A stretch of DNA of 64,000 bases from Trebonia sp963836195 (lineage in GTDB: Bacteria; Actinomycetota; Actinomycetes; Streptosporangiales; Streptosporangiaceae). A program made the translations under genes and the position numbers. The notes under the pieces were generated by a model. It ran no database searches. It was not told the origin of the DNA and was given only the letters and a program-made list of their open reading frames with translations. The stretch lies in contig CAWIIX010000008.1 of assembly GCA_963836195.1 (NCBI GenBank), forward strand, positions 124,001 through 188,000. Direction: 5' to 3'. This document shows positions 8,181-16,355 of this stretch, one piece after another. Every line of letters starts with the position of its first letter. The stretch's first letter is position 1.

Positions 8181-8444
8181 ATGGACGTGGACAGCGAGAC
8201 GATGGCCAGCGTGCTCAGGCGGCTCAAGCGCGCGCAGGGCCAGATCGGCGGTGTCATCAAGATGATCGAGGACGGACGCGACTGCGCGGACGTGGTGACG
8301 CAGCTGGCCGCAGCGTCCCGGGCGCTCGACCGAGCCGGCTTCAAGATCATCGCGACCGGCCTGCAGCAGTGCGCTCTTAACAGCGACGAGGCGAGCGATG
8401 CCGACCGCGCGCAACTCGAGCGGCTGTTCCTGTCGCTCGCCTGA
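8181..8444 (+). CDS. CsoR/CstR-family transcriptional repressor (persulfide-sensing type)
   Basis: 87 aa from ATG 8181 with GAGGGAG upstream. All-helical CsoR/RcnR family: LRRLKRAQGQIGGVIKMIED, then DCADVVTQLAAASRALDRAG, then IIATGLQQCAL. Copper-sensing CsoR has a Cys-His-Cys site; here the two cysteines are kept but the His four residues before the second Cys is Gly. That absence is what distinguishes CstR-type persulfide sensors, whose two cysteines form di- or trisulfide links. Four matching palindromes lie in the 2 kb upstream, next to thioredoxin, the small protein and itself. CstR rather than CsoR is my inference. Confidence 0.85.
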   Translation: MDVDSETMASVLRRLKRAQGQIGGVIKMIEDGRDCADVVTQLAAASRALDRAGFKIIATGLQQCALNSDEASDADRAQLERLFLSLA

Positions 8445-8467
8445 GACATCGGCACATGGGAGGAACC

Positions 8468-9076
8468 GTGGAAACCACGGAGCAGGCGGCCTGGGACGAG
8501 CGCTACTCCGGCCCCGGCTTGGTCTGGGGGGCCGGCCCGAACCGCTTCGTCACCGAGGAAGTGACCGCACTGCCACCCGGGCGGGCGATCGACCTGGGAA
8601 CCGGCGAGGGACGCAACGCGATCTGGCTCGCCGAGCGCGGCTGGCAGGTCACCGCGGTGGACTTCTCCGCCACCGGCCTCGCCCGGGCAGCCCGGCTGGC
8701 CGCCGAGCGCGCGGTGAGCGTGGACTGGGTGCAGGCCGACCTGCAGGACTACCAGCCCGCGCCCGGCAGCTGCGACCTCGTCCTCGTCGCCTACATTCAC
8801 CTGCCGGCCGCCAGCCTCGCGCGCGTCTTCCGCGCCGCCGCCGCGGCGGTCGCGGCGGGCGGCACGCTCCTGGTGATCGGCCACGACCGCGACAACATCA
8901 CCCGCGGGCACGGCGGCCCCCAAGACCCCGACCGGCTCTACACCCCCGCGGTGGTCACCGCGGAACTGGACGGGCTGACCGTCCGGCGCGCCGAGCAGGT
9001 CACGCGGACCGTGACGACGCCCGAGGGCGAGCGGACCGCGATCGACACCCTGGTCCGGGCTGAGCGACCGGCATAG
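8468..9076 (+). CDS. Class I SAM-dependent methyltransferase (TehB-like)
   Basis: 202 aa from GTG 8468, chosen for the GGGAGG 4 nt upstream (an in-frame ATG lies at 8456). WDERYSGPGLVWGAGPNRFV and AIDLGTGEGRNAIWLAERGW are typical of the TehB/thiopurine-like methyltransferase group that attacks soft nucleophiles such as tellurite or thiols. It follows the CstR-like gene by 23 bp and may be read from the same promoter. A sulfide or thiol methylating role would fit the locus but is inference. The 3' end overlaps the convergent ClC gene. Confidence 0.85.
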   Translation: METTEQAAWDERYSGPGLVWGAGPNRFVTEEVTALPPGRAIDLGTGEGRNAIWLAERGWQVTAVDFSATGLARAARLAAERAVSVDWVQADLQDYQPAPGSCDLVLVAYIHLPAASLARVFRAAAAAVAAGGTLLVIGHDRDNITRGHGGPQDPDRLYTPAVVTAELDGLTVRRAEQVTRTVTTPEGERTAIDTLVRAERPA

Positions 9077-10476
9077 CCTCGCGCGAGCGGGCGGTCCCGG
9101 GTGCCGGGATAATCCCGGACCATAAGCCGGCCGTGCCTGAGCGCGCCCGGAGCCGCGCGGTGTAGATCGAGTACCCGTCGACCTTGCGCGCCACGATCGT
9201 TGCGGTCACGGTGGCGGCGATCATCGGGACCATGATGCCGAACCCGCCGGCCGTGAGCTCCAGCATCAGCGCCAGGCCGGTCAGCGGCGCCTGCATCGCC
9301 GCGCCGAGCATCGCCGCCGCCCCCACGATCGCGTAGGCGCCCGACGGCGACCCCGGCCACGCCAGGCTCCACGCGATGCCCGCGGCCCCGCCCAGCACGG
9401 CCCCGGTGCTCAGCGTGGGCGTGAACAGCCCCCCGGATGCCCCGCTGCCCAGGCACATCGCGGTGACCAGCGGCTTGAGGGCCGCCAGGGGCAGCAGGAC
9501 CCCGAGACCGGCGACGCCGAGGAACGCCTCGTCCGCCATGTCCTTGCCGTTGCCGAACAGCTGCGGGTAGGCGAACCCGATCAGCCCGAGGATCCCGAAC
9601 GCGGCGATCGGGGCGTAGACCGCGGCCCGGCCGGTGGCGGCGTGGTGGGTCACCCAGCCGATCAGGCGGATGTACCCGGAGGCGAACAAGCCGATCAGCG
9701 GCCCGGCGAGCAGCGCCCACACCAGCAGCGGCGTGGTGAACTGGAAGGACGGCACGCCCAGGTAGGTGGCGTGGCGGGGAAGGTACAGCCACGCCGTCGC
9801 CGTGGCGATCCCCGAGCAGGCCAGCGCAGGCAGGGCCACCGGCAGGGTGATGACGCCCATCATGATCTCGGCGGTGAACAGGGCGCCCCCGAGCGGCACG
9901 TTGTAGACCCGCGGCCAGCCCGGCGCCGCCGCCGCAGGCCATCAGCAGCCTGCGCTGCGCGGGCGAGAGCCGGGCCCAGCCCGCCAGCAGGCTCGCCGAC
10001 GCCCCGCCCATCAGCTTGGGCGCGTTCTCCCGGCCGATGGAGGCGCCTATCCCGATGACGATCTCGGAGATCACCGAGGTGCCCAGCGACCGCCGGAATG
10101 ACAGCCGCTCGCCGTCGCCCCACACCACGTCGTCGATCTCGGTCCGCTCGCCGGGGGTGAACCGGCGCAGCAGGTACCAGGCGACCCCGCCGAACGCGCC
10201 GGCCACCAGCAGCACCGCGATGCGGCGCACGTCCGAGTCTTGCTCCACCGCGGCCTGCAGGGAACCGGCCTGGTAGCCGAACGCCAGCCGCTGGACGCTG
10301 AACAACAGCAGCATCATCAGGTCCCCGAGCAGCCCGGCGGCCACGCCCGTCAGCACCACCATCACCCAGAACACGGGGGTCAGCGCGGCGTCGCCGTCGC
10401 CGGTCGCGTTCGGCTGCTCGGTGGCGCCGCGGCCGGAGGGCAGCCGGGTCCGGATCAGCGGCGGCGGAACACGCAC
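9000..10476 (-). pseudogene. ClC-type chloride channel/transporter, one frameshift
   Basis: The N-terminal half (from GTG 10476) gives ISEIVIGIGASIGRENAPKL, equivalent to the GREGP gating-Glu motif, and then LLMACGGGAGLAA. The frame is then lost, and the next frame continues with PLGGALFTAEIMMG and GSGASGGLFTPTL, exactly as ClC proteins do. One extra C in the run at 9908-9910 (plus strand) explains the break. Removing it restores a protein of about 490 aa with all ClC signatures. It is therefore either a very recent pseudogene or an assembly indel. Function if intact: chloride/proton exchange or chloride conduction in the cytoplasmic membrane. Confidence 0.85.
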
Positions 10477-10561
10477 CCGCCCGGCGCTTACCCGGCAGAT
10501 ATTTCTGCGACAGAAGGACCCGGCGCCCGTCCGCCGAGCCCCGGGGGGTAGCCTTCACCGC

Positions 10562-11500
10562 ATGGTGCATGTCATCGGCGCGCTGCCGCAGTTCATTCCC
10601 AGCCCGCCGATCAGCAGCTTCCACGTCGGCCCGCTTGACGTCCGCTTTTACGCGCTCGGCTACATCATCGGGATCACGCTGGCGATCCTGATCACCCGCC
10701 GCCGCTGGCGCGCGCTCGGAGGCGACCCGGACCTGGTCAACGACATCGCGCTATGGGTGGTGCCGGCCGGCATCATCGGCGGCCGGGTTTACTTCGACAT
10801 CACCACGCCGGCCGACATCCCGCACGTGTGGTACGGGGTGTTCGCCGTGTGGACCGGGGGCCTGGGCATCTGGGGTGGCGTGGCGCTGGCCGCGGCCGCC
10901 GGCGTCTGGCGGCTGCGGCGGCTCGGCGTGACCCCGGGTGCGTTCGCCAACGCCGTAGCGCCGGGGCTGCTGGTCGCCCAGGCGATCGGGCGCATCGGCA
11001 ACTATTTCAACAAGGAGCTGTTCGGCGGGCCGACGACGCTGCCGTGGGGCCTGGAGATCCCCTACGCCTACCGCGTGACCGGTGGCATCCCTCCGCAGGA
11101 CCTGCACTTCGCCACCTTCCAGCCGACGTTCCTGTACGAGCTGATCTGGGACCTCGCGTTCGCCGCGTTCCTGGCCTGGCTCGGTCACCGCGCCGCGATC
11201 AGGCCCTGGGGCCTGTTCGCGCTCTACGTGGCCGGCTACTCGGCGTTCCGCATCTTCGAGGAATCGCTGCGGATCGACTCCTCCGAGCACTTCCTCGGGC
11301 TGCGGCTGAACATGTACATCGCGATCATCCTGACCCTGGCCGGGCTCGCCTGGTTCGCCCTCGCGCAGCGCCGACCGGACCGTCCCGTCGCGGTATCCGC
11401 CTACTCTGATACCTCGCACGGCGCGCCCGCCGCCGAGGACGACGACCAGGAGGGCCGCGCGGAGCACGGGCGAATCACCACCGCCCGTTCCGACGAATGA
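10562..11500 (+). CDS. lgt: Prolipoprotein diacylglyceryl transferase
   Basis: 312 aa membrane protein from ATG 10562. FYALGYIIGITLAI, the signature around QAIGRIGNYFNKELFGGPT, and RIFEESLRIDSSEHF match Lgt, the enzyme that attaches diacylglycerol from phosphatidylglycerol to the lipobox Cys of prolipoproteins. A hydrophilic C-terminal tail of about 40 residues is common in actinobacterial Lgt. It is divergent from ClC. It may be an extra copy rather than the housekeeping one, since the surroundings are accessory. Confidence 0.93.
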   Translation: MVHVIGALPQFIPSPPISSFHVGPLDVRFYALGYIIGITLAILITRRRWRALGGDPDLVNDIALWVVPAGIIGGRVYFDITTPADIPHVWYGVFAVWTGGLGIWGGVALAAAAGVWRLRRLGVTPGAFANAVAPGLLVAQAIGRIGNYFNKELFGGPTTLPWGLEIPYAYRVTGGIPPQDLHFATFQPTFLYELIWDLAFAAFLAWLGHRAAIRPWGLFALYVAGYSAFRIFEESLRIDSSEHFLGLRLNMYIAIILTLAGLAWFALAQRRPDRPVAVSAYSDTSHGAPAAEDDDQEGRAEHGRITTARSDE

Positions 11501-11725
11501 CGGCAGGCACCATCCGGGCCAGCCATCGCCGGCCGACGCCCCGCCCGCGGGCCGCGCGGGTTGTCGGCGCGGGCAGTGCGGGAATGCGGATTACAGCGGC
11601 GGGCTCGCGCGGCGGGCAGGCCTACTCAGGCTGACCGCCCTGTGGACCGGCCCGGCGCTCCTCCCGGCCGGCGTCGATGACACGCACGCTCGCAGCAGGT
11701 CCGGGCCAGGCCCGGTGCACAAGGC

Positions 11726-12415
11726 GTGAGGGCGAGGCAGACGGTGCCAATTGATTCCGGCCCGGCCGACGGGGCCGCTCCCGTCGCGCGGGCGGTGCCG
11801 GTGCAGGATGCGCGGGCGGGCTCCGCGGCGGCAGGCGGGGCGGCCGCCCTATCGGCTGCGGGCCTGACGCTCGGGTCCGGGCAGAACACGGTCCTGGCGG
11901 ACGTGACTATTGATTTCCTTCCGGGGAGGATCACGGCGCTGCTCGGGCCGACCGGTTCGGGCAAGTCGACCCTGCTGCGCACGCTGAACCGGATGAACGA
12001 CAAGGTCAGCGGCTACCGGCATCGGGGCGAGGTCACGCTCGACGGGCAGAGCATCTGGTCGCCCGCGCTGCACCCGATGGCGCTGCGCCGCCGGGTCGGG
12101 ATGCTGTTCCAGCGGCCGAACCCGTTCCCCATGTCCATCGCGGACAACGTGGTGGCCGGCGTGCGCGCCTACGAGCGGGTGCCGCGCGGTCAGCTCAGGG
12201 ACATCGCCGAGCAGCGGCTGCGCGCCGTTGGCCTGAGGGAGGCGGTGTCGGGCCGGCTGAAGGACTCGCCGTTCCGGCTATCAGGCGGGCAGCAGCAGCT
12301 GCTGTGCCTGGCCCGCGCGCTGGCGGTGAGCCCCGGCGTGCTGCTGCTCGACGAGCCGACCTCCTCGCTTGACCCGGTAGCGACCGAGTCCATCGAGGAG
12401 CTCATCCGCCGCTGA
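11726..12415 (+). CDS. PstB-like phosphate ABC transporter ATPase, C-terminally truncated
   Basis: 229 aa with Walker A GPTGSGKST, the PstB-typical LLRTLNRMND and RRVGMLFQRPNPFPMSIADN, signature LSGGQQQ and Walker B VLLLDEPTSSLD. It stops just after ESIEELIRR, so the H-loop His and the last 40 or so residues of PstB (usually about 255-260 aa) are missing. The N-terminus has about 45 extra low-complexity residues. No pstSCA genes adjoin it; a PstS lies 9 kb away. It is probably non-functional, although a short active form cannot be excluded. Confidence 0.75.
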   Translation: MRARQTVPIDSGPADGAAPVARAVPVQDARAGSAAAGGAAALSAAGLTLGSGQNTVLADVTIDFLPGRITALLGPTGSGKSTLLRTLNRMNDKVSGYRHRGEVTLDGQSIWSPALHPMALRRRVGMLFQRPNPFPMSIADNVVAGVRAYERVPRGQLRDIAEQRLRAVGLREAVSGRLKDSPFRLSGGQQQLLCLARALAVSPGVLLLDEPTSSLDPVATESIEELIRR

Positions 12416-12444
12416 CCGCCCGCTCTCCGGCCCGCCTGCTCGCC

Positions 12445-12530
12445 GAGCGCCAGCCGGCCACCCTCGCGTGATTGCGCCACGATCGAGATCGTATCCGCCC
12501 CAGCGCTGATCAGCGTCTGGACGTCGGCCG
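12445..12530 (+). repeat. Imperfect repeat, copy 1 (second copy at 18639)
   Basis: About 85 bp from GAGCGCCAGCC onward aligns with 18639-18720 at roughly three quarters identity. Best conserved is the block around CACGAYCGAGATCGTA (Y = T here, C in the second copy). It lies just downstream of the truncated PstB-like gene. Read on the minus strand, the copies give related peptides (DTISIVAQSR here, GTISVVARSR there), so they may be fragments of one gene. Confidence 0.5.
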
Positions 12531-12686
12531 GGCAGCGGGAGCGCCGGTATCGCGCTCTCGGCGGCTTCTGACGGACTCGGGTGCGCGGCCGCCGGGAGGT
12601 GAGCATTTGCCGTTCGCGAGCTTCGAGTCCTCTAACGCATGATTGACTAGCGGTTACCGTCCAAGTCAGGAAGGGCTAACCCGCGC

Positions 12687-13560
12687 ATGGCCGTGCCGGC
12701 CTGGCTGAGCGATGCCGTCCTTTACCAGGTCTACCCGCAGAGCTTCGCCGACTCTGACGGCGACGGGATCGGCGATTTGCGCGGCATCGCGGAGCACCTA
12801 GACTACCTAGCCTGGCTCGGGGTCACGGCGGTGTGGCTCAACCCCTGCTTCGCCTCCCCGATGCGCGACGCCGTCTACGACGTCGCCGACTACTTCACCG
12901 TCGACCCGCGCTACGGGAACAACGACGACCTGGCCGAACTGGCAGATCAGGCGCGCGTACGGGGTATCAGGCTGCTGCTGGACCTGGTGGTGGGGCACAC
13001 CTCAGACACCCACCCGTGGTTCGTGGCGTCCGCTCACGACCCCGGCGATCACCGCTACATCTGGGCCGACGTCAGCCGTGACGGCGGCCGACTGCCGGAG
13101 GGATTTGTCCGCTCTCCCGGGACCCGCCCGGGTGGCTACCGGCCGAACTTCTTCGACTCTCAGCCCGCGCTCAACTACGGCTACGCCCGTCAGAACCCGG
13201 ATGAGCCTTGGCGGCGGAGCGTGGACGCCGCGGGCCCGCGCGGCAACCGCGCGGCGCTGCCCGGGATCATGGACCACTGGCTCAGCCTGGGCGTGTCCGG
13301 GTTCCGGGCCGACATGGCCTTCTCGCTGGTGAAAGACGACCCGGGCTTTGTCGAAACCGCCCGGCTGTGGCGTGAGGTGCGCGCCTGGCTCGACCGGGCG
13401 CACCCGGACGCCGCCCTGCTGTCTGAATTGGGGCGACCCGGCGGTGGCCGTGCACGCCGGGTTCCACGCCGACTTCTTCCCTTCCGGCAAGCTCGCGCTG
13501 CCCGCCGTCCCCCGGACCGCAGGCGGCCAAGTGGCTGCCCCGACCGCAGCAGACAGATGA
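12687..13560 (+). pseudogene. Alpha-amylase family (GH13) glucosidase, frameshifted and truncated
   Basis: The start reads AWLSDAVLYQVYPQSFADSD, DGIGDLRGIAEHLDYLAWLG and AVWLNPCFASPMRDAVYDV. It continues through LLLDLVVGHTSDTHPWF to VSGFRADMAFSLVKDD, whose Asp is the GH13 nucleophile. Near 13427 the frame is lost by an extra T, and another frame continues as EWGDPAVAVHAGFHADFF. That frame then stops at 13558, so about half of a normal 530-aa oligo-1,6-glucosidase or trehalose-synthase-like enzyme is missing. The catalytic acid Glu would sit at the frameshift. Non-functional. Confidence 0.85.
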
Positions 13561-13898
13561 GGGTAGCGGGCCAAGCGTGGCCGACCGAGCGGAAGGCTAG
13601 TCCGTAGCTTCGGTGCTGCTATCCCTTCCGCAGGAACACGCGAAACGCCGCAGGCACCAGGTGGGATATGCGATGCGGTGTCACCTGCAAAGACGGATGA
13701 CCATCACGAGGGGCTTGTAGGAGCCGACCTGCCCCCGGAGGTAGAGGGCGCTCCTTACGCCCTGCGCGGAGAGGTTAGGACGTGGTCAATCCGGGCACGC
13801 CGAGTTGAGGCACGATGCGTCCTCGGCCTGTCAGAGACCTCAGGTAGGGACGCCGTCCCGTCTCCCCGACGCCCAACCAGTTGCGGCAAGGAGACCCA
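13561..13898 (+). other. Intergenic stretch with several hairpins, possible structured RNA
   Basis: No convincing coding frame. On the plus strand CGGAAGG at 13590 pairs with CCTTCCG about 27 nt later; CAGGTG pairs with CACCTG across 18 nt near 13660; GGGCG pairs with CGCCC across 7 nt near 13750; GGGAC pairs with GTCCC across 3 nt near 13855. The row of hairpins begins where the amylase remnant ends and stops at the Shine-Dalgarno of the next gene. It could be a structured RNA, an intron remnant or chance. Confidence 0.35.
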
Positions 13899-14435
13899 GT
13901 GACTGACACGAATGATCTGACGAAACGCAACGCGGACTTCGCGGCCAGCGGCTTCAACGCCGGCCTGCGGCTCAACCCGTACGGGAACATGATGGTCATC
14001 GGGTGCGTCGACCCGCGCGTCGACCCCGCCGCGGTTCTCGGCCTGAGCAACGGCGAGGCGGCCGTGCTCCGCAACGTAGGGGGCCGCGTAACGCCGGGGA
14101 CGCTGCGCACCATGGCGATGCTCACGAAGGTGAGCCAGGCGAATCAAGACAGCGTGCCTGCGGGCGTGTGGAACCTTGTCATCCTGCACCACACCGACTG
14201 CGGGATGACGGACCTCGCCGCCTACCCTGACCTGCTCGCCGAGTATTTCGACATCCCCGTGGGCGAGCTCGGGGCCAAGTCGGTCAGCGACCCGGCCGGC
14301 TCGGTGCGAGTCGACGCCGACGTCATCCTGGCCAAGACGCGGCGCCCCGGGGCCCTGGTATCGGGGCTGGTTTACGACGTTTCCACTGGGCTCGTCGAGA
14401 CGGTCGTCGCGCCGACACCGCTGCGAACCGGATAG
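13899..14435 (+). CDS. Beta-carbonic-anhydrase-like protein
   Basis: 178 aa from GTG 13899 with AAGGAG upstream. MVIGCVDPRVDPAAVLGL and VILHHTDCGMTD match the beta-class zinc motifs CxDxR and HxxC. Family role: CO2 hydration to bicarbonate; some short members hydrolyse CS2 or COS instead, which would be notable given the sulfur genes upstream, but nothing here decides it. A metallo-hydrolase remnant follows after 15 bp. Confidence 0.8.
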   Translation: MTDTNDLTKRNADFAASGFNAGLRLNPYGNMMVIGCVDPRVDPAAVLGLSNGEAAVLRNVGGRVTPGTLRTMAMLTKVSQANQDSVPAGVWNLVILHHTDCGMTDLAAYPDLLAEYFDIPVGELGAKSVSDPAGSVRVDADVILAKTRRPGALVSGLVYDVSTGLVETVVAPTPLRTG

Positions 14436-14450
14436 GCAGGCGAAGCAGCG

Positions 14451-15519
14451 ATGTGCGTCGTGTCCGCCGGACCAGGGCAGATCGCCGAGGCGATGCCACG
14501 CCCGGCCGCCGGGCCGGCCGTCGACCCGGTCACGCTCGAGCCGGTCGACGAGGTCGTGATCACGACCGTGGTGGATAACGTCTACGACGCGCTGCTGCCG
14601 GGCGACGATGGCGTGACGCGGACACCTTTCACCGCCGGGACGGCCCGGGCCCCGCAGTTCGAATCGGGTTCGACCACCGTCGGGCTGAAGGCCGGGCACG
14701 GGTTCTCCGCGCTCGTCAGCGTCCGCCGTGGCAGCACCACGACGACGCTCCTCTTCGACACCGCCTTGTCTCCGGACGCGATGGTCACCAATGCGGACCG
14801 GCTTGGCCTTGACCTTCCGGCGTCCAGGCGGTGATCCTCAGCCACGGGCACTTCGATCACGCCGGCGGCCTGGCCGGGCTGGCCGGAAAGCGCGGCGTCC
14901 GGGCGCTGCCGATGGTGGTCCCCCCGCTGATCTGGACGCGCAGGAGGATGGCCGTGCCCCGACGCGAGACCGACGAACTCCCCACCCTGACTAAAGCAGC
15001 CCTGGAGAGCGAGGGGTTTGCGGTGATCGAGCGCCGGGAGCCTTCGCTGCTCGTCGACCGCTGCGTTCTGATCACCGGAGAGGTGGACCGGACCACCGAG
15101 TTCGAGCACGGTATGCCCCCCGGCCCACCAGGCGTGGAACGGCTCGGAATGGCTGCCCGACCCCCTGATCCCCGACGACCAGGCTCTCGTCGTGCACCTG
15201 CGGCGGCCAGGGTCTCATCGTGCTGACCGGCTGCGGGCACGACGGCGTCATCAACATCATCCGGCACGCGCAACGGCTGACCGCGGTCCCGGGGCTGCAC
15301 GCCCTGATCGGCGGGCTGCACCTCAGCGGCCCCGCGTTCGAGCCCACTATCGGACCGACCGTCGGCGCGCTGTCCGACCTGGATCCCGCGCTCCTCGTCC
15401 CTGGGCACTGCACTGGCTGGCGCGCTCAGCACACGCCGGCAGCCGCGCTGCCCAACAGCTGGGTGGCCGGCAGCAGCGGCTCCTCATCCAGGCTCGCCGC
15501 CGCCTTGACCCGCGCCTAA
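14451..15519 (+). pseudogene. Metallo-beta-lactamase-fold hydrolase, at least three frameshifts
   Basis: Three consecutive frames give one recognisable protein. The first has VVDNVYDALLP and LLFDTALSPDAMVTNADRLG; the second VILSHGHFDHAGGLAGL and FEHGMPP; the third IVLTGCGHDGVINIIRHAQR and LVPGHCTGWRAQH. The order matches MBL-fold hydrolases of the dihydropterin-ribofuranosyl-aminobenzene phosphate synthase group. Breaks lie near 14822 (a base missing), 15120 (in a six-C run) and 15203. It follows the carbonic-anhydrase-like gene closely. Non-functional as sequenced. Confidence 0.8.
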
Positions 15520-15540
15520 CCAGAGAAAGAGGAAGACATC

Positions 15541-16347
15541 ATGACAACCGCTCACAAGCCAAACCCGGTCGTCTTCATCCACGGCATGTGGATCCACTCC
15601 TCCGCCTGGCAGCCGTGGCTCAAGCTGTTCGAGAGCCGGGGCTACGCCGTGTCCGCGCCCGGCTGGCCCGGCGACGCGCCGACGGTCGCCGAGACCCGCG
15701 AGCACCCCGAGGCGATGAACGACATCGGCATCGGCGAGATTGTCGACCACTACGCCGAGATCATCGGCGCCCCCGCGGTGAAGCCGATCCTGGTCGGGCA
15801 TTCCTTCGGCGGCCTCGTCGCTGAGGAACTGCTGGCCAGCGGCCACGCCGCCGCGGCCGTGGCCATCGACCCGGCCGCCATCAAGGGGGCCAAGGCACTG
15901 CCGTTCGCACAGCTGCGCTCGGCCTTTCCCGTCCTCGGCAACCCGGCGAACCACCACCGCGGCGTGCCCTTGACCGCCAGCCAGTTCCGCTACGCGTTCG
16001 GGAACACGCTCCCCGAGGAAGAATCCGACGCGCTGCACGATGCCTGGAGCATTCCCGGCCCGGGCCGGGCTCTGTTCCAGGAAGCCGGGGCGAACCTCTC
16101 CCGCCACTCGCCGGCCCACGTCGACACGCACAACGCGGAACGGGGGCCGTTGCTGCTGACCTCGGGAACCGATGACCACACCGTCCCGAGGAAGGTCACC
16201 GAGGAGGTCTTCGCCCTATACGAGAAGGGCCCGTCCGACACAGAGCTGCATATCTTCGAAGGCCGCGGCCATTCGCTGAGCATCGACGGCGGCTGGAAGG
16301 ACGTCGCCGAGGTCGCTCTCGCCTGGTTCGAGGCCAAGGGATTCTGA
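15541..16347 (+). CDS. Alpha/beta hydrolase
   Basis: 268 aa, ATG 15541 behind AAAGAGGAAG. VVFIHGMWIHSSAWQPW is the oxyanion region, ILVGHSFGGLVAEELL the nucleophile elbow (Ser in GHSFGG), TSGTDDHTVP places the acid, and FEGRGHSLSIDGGW the His. This is a soluble serine hydrolase of the large alpha/beta-hydrolase family; substrate unknown. Its stop lies 9 bp before the IS701-type element, whose insertion has not damaged it. Confidence 0.88.
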   Translation: MTTAHKPNPVVFIHGMWIHSSAWQPWLKLFESRGYAVSAPGWPGDAPTVAETREHPEAMNDIGIGEIVDHYAEIIGAPAVKPILVGHSFGGLVAEELLASGHAAAAVAIDPAAIKGAKALPFAQLRSAFPVLGNPANHHRGVPLTASQFRYAFGNTLPEEESDALHDAWSIPGPGRALFQEAGANLSRHSPAHVDTHNAERGPLLLTSGTDDHTVPRKVTEEVFALYEKGPSDTELHIFEGRGHSLSIDGGWKDVAEVALAWFEAKGF

Positions 16348-16355
16348 ACCGCCTC

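Noticed and set aside
8181..8444. Copper-sensing CsoR
   Set aside because: The His ligand of the Cys-His-Cys copper site is replaced by Gly, and the neighbours are sulfur rather than copper genes.
11726..12415. Functional phosphate Pst operon member
   Set aside because: The C-terminal region with the H-loop is missing and no pstC or pstA adjoins it.
13561..13898. Group II intron or retron
   Set aside because: No reverse transcriptase and no recognisable domain V could be found; kept only as a hairpin-rich stretch.
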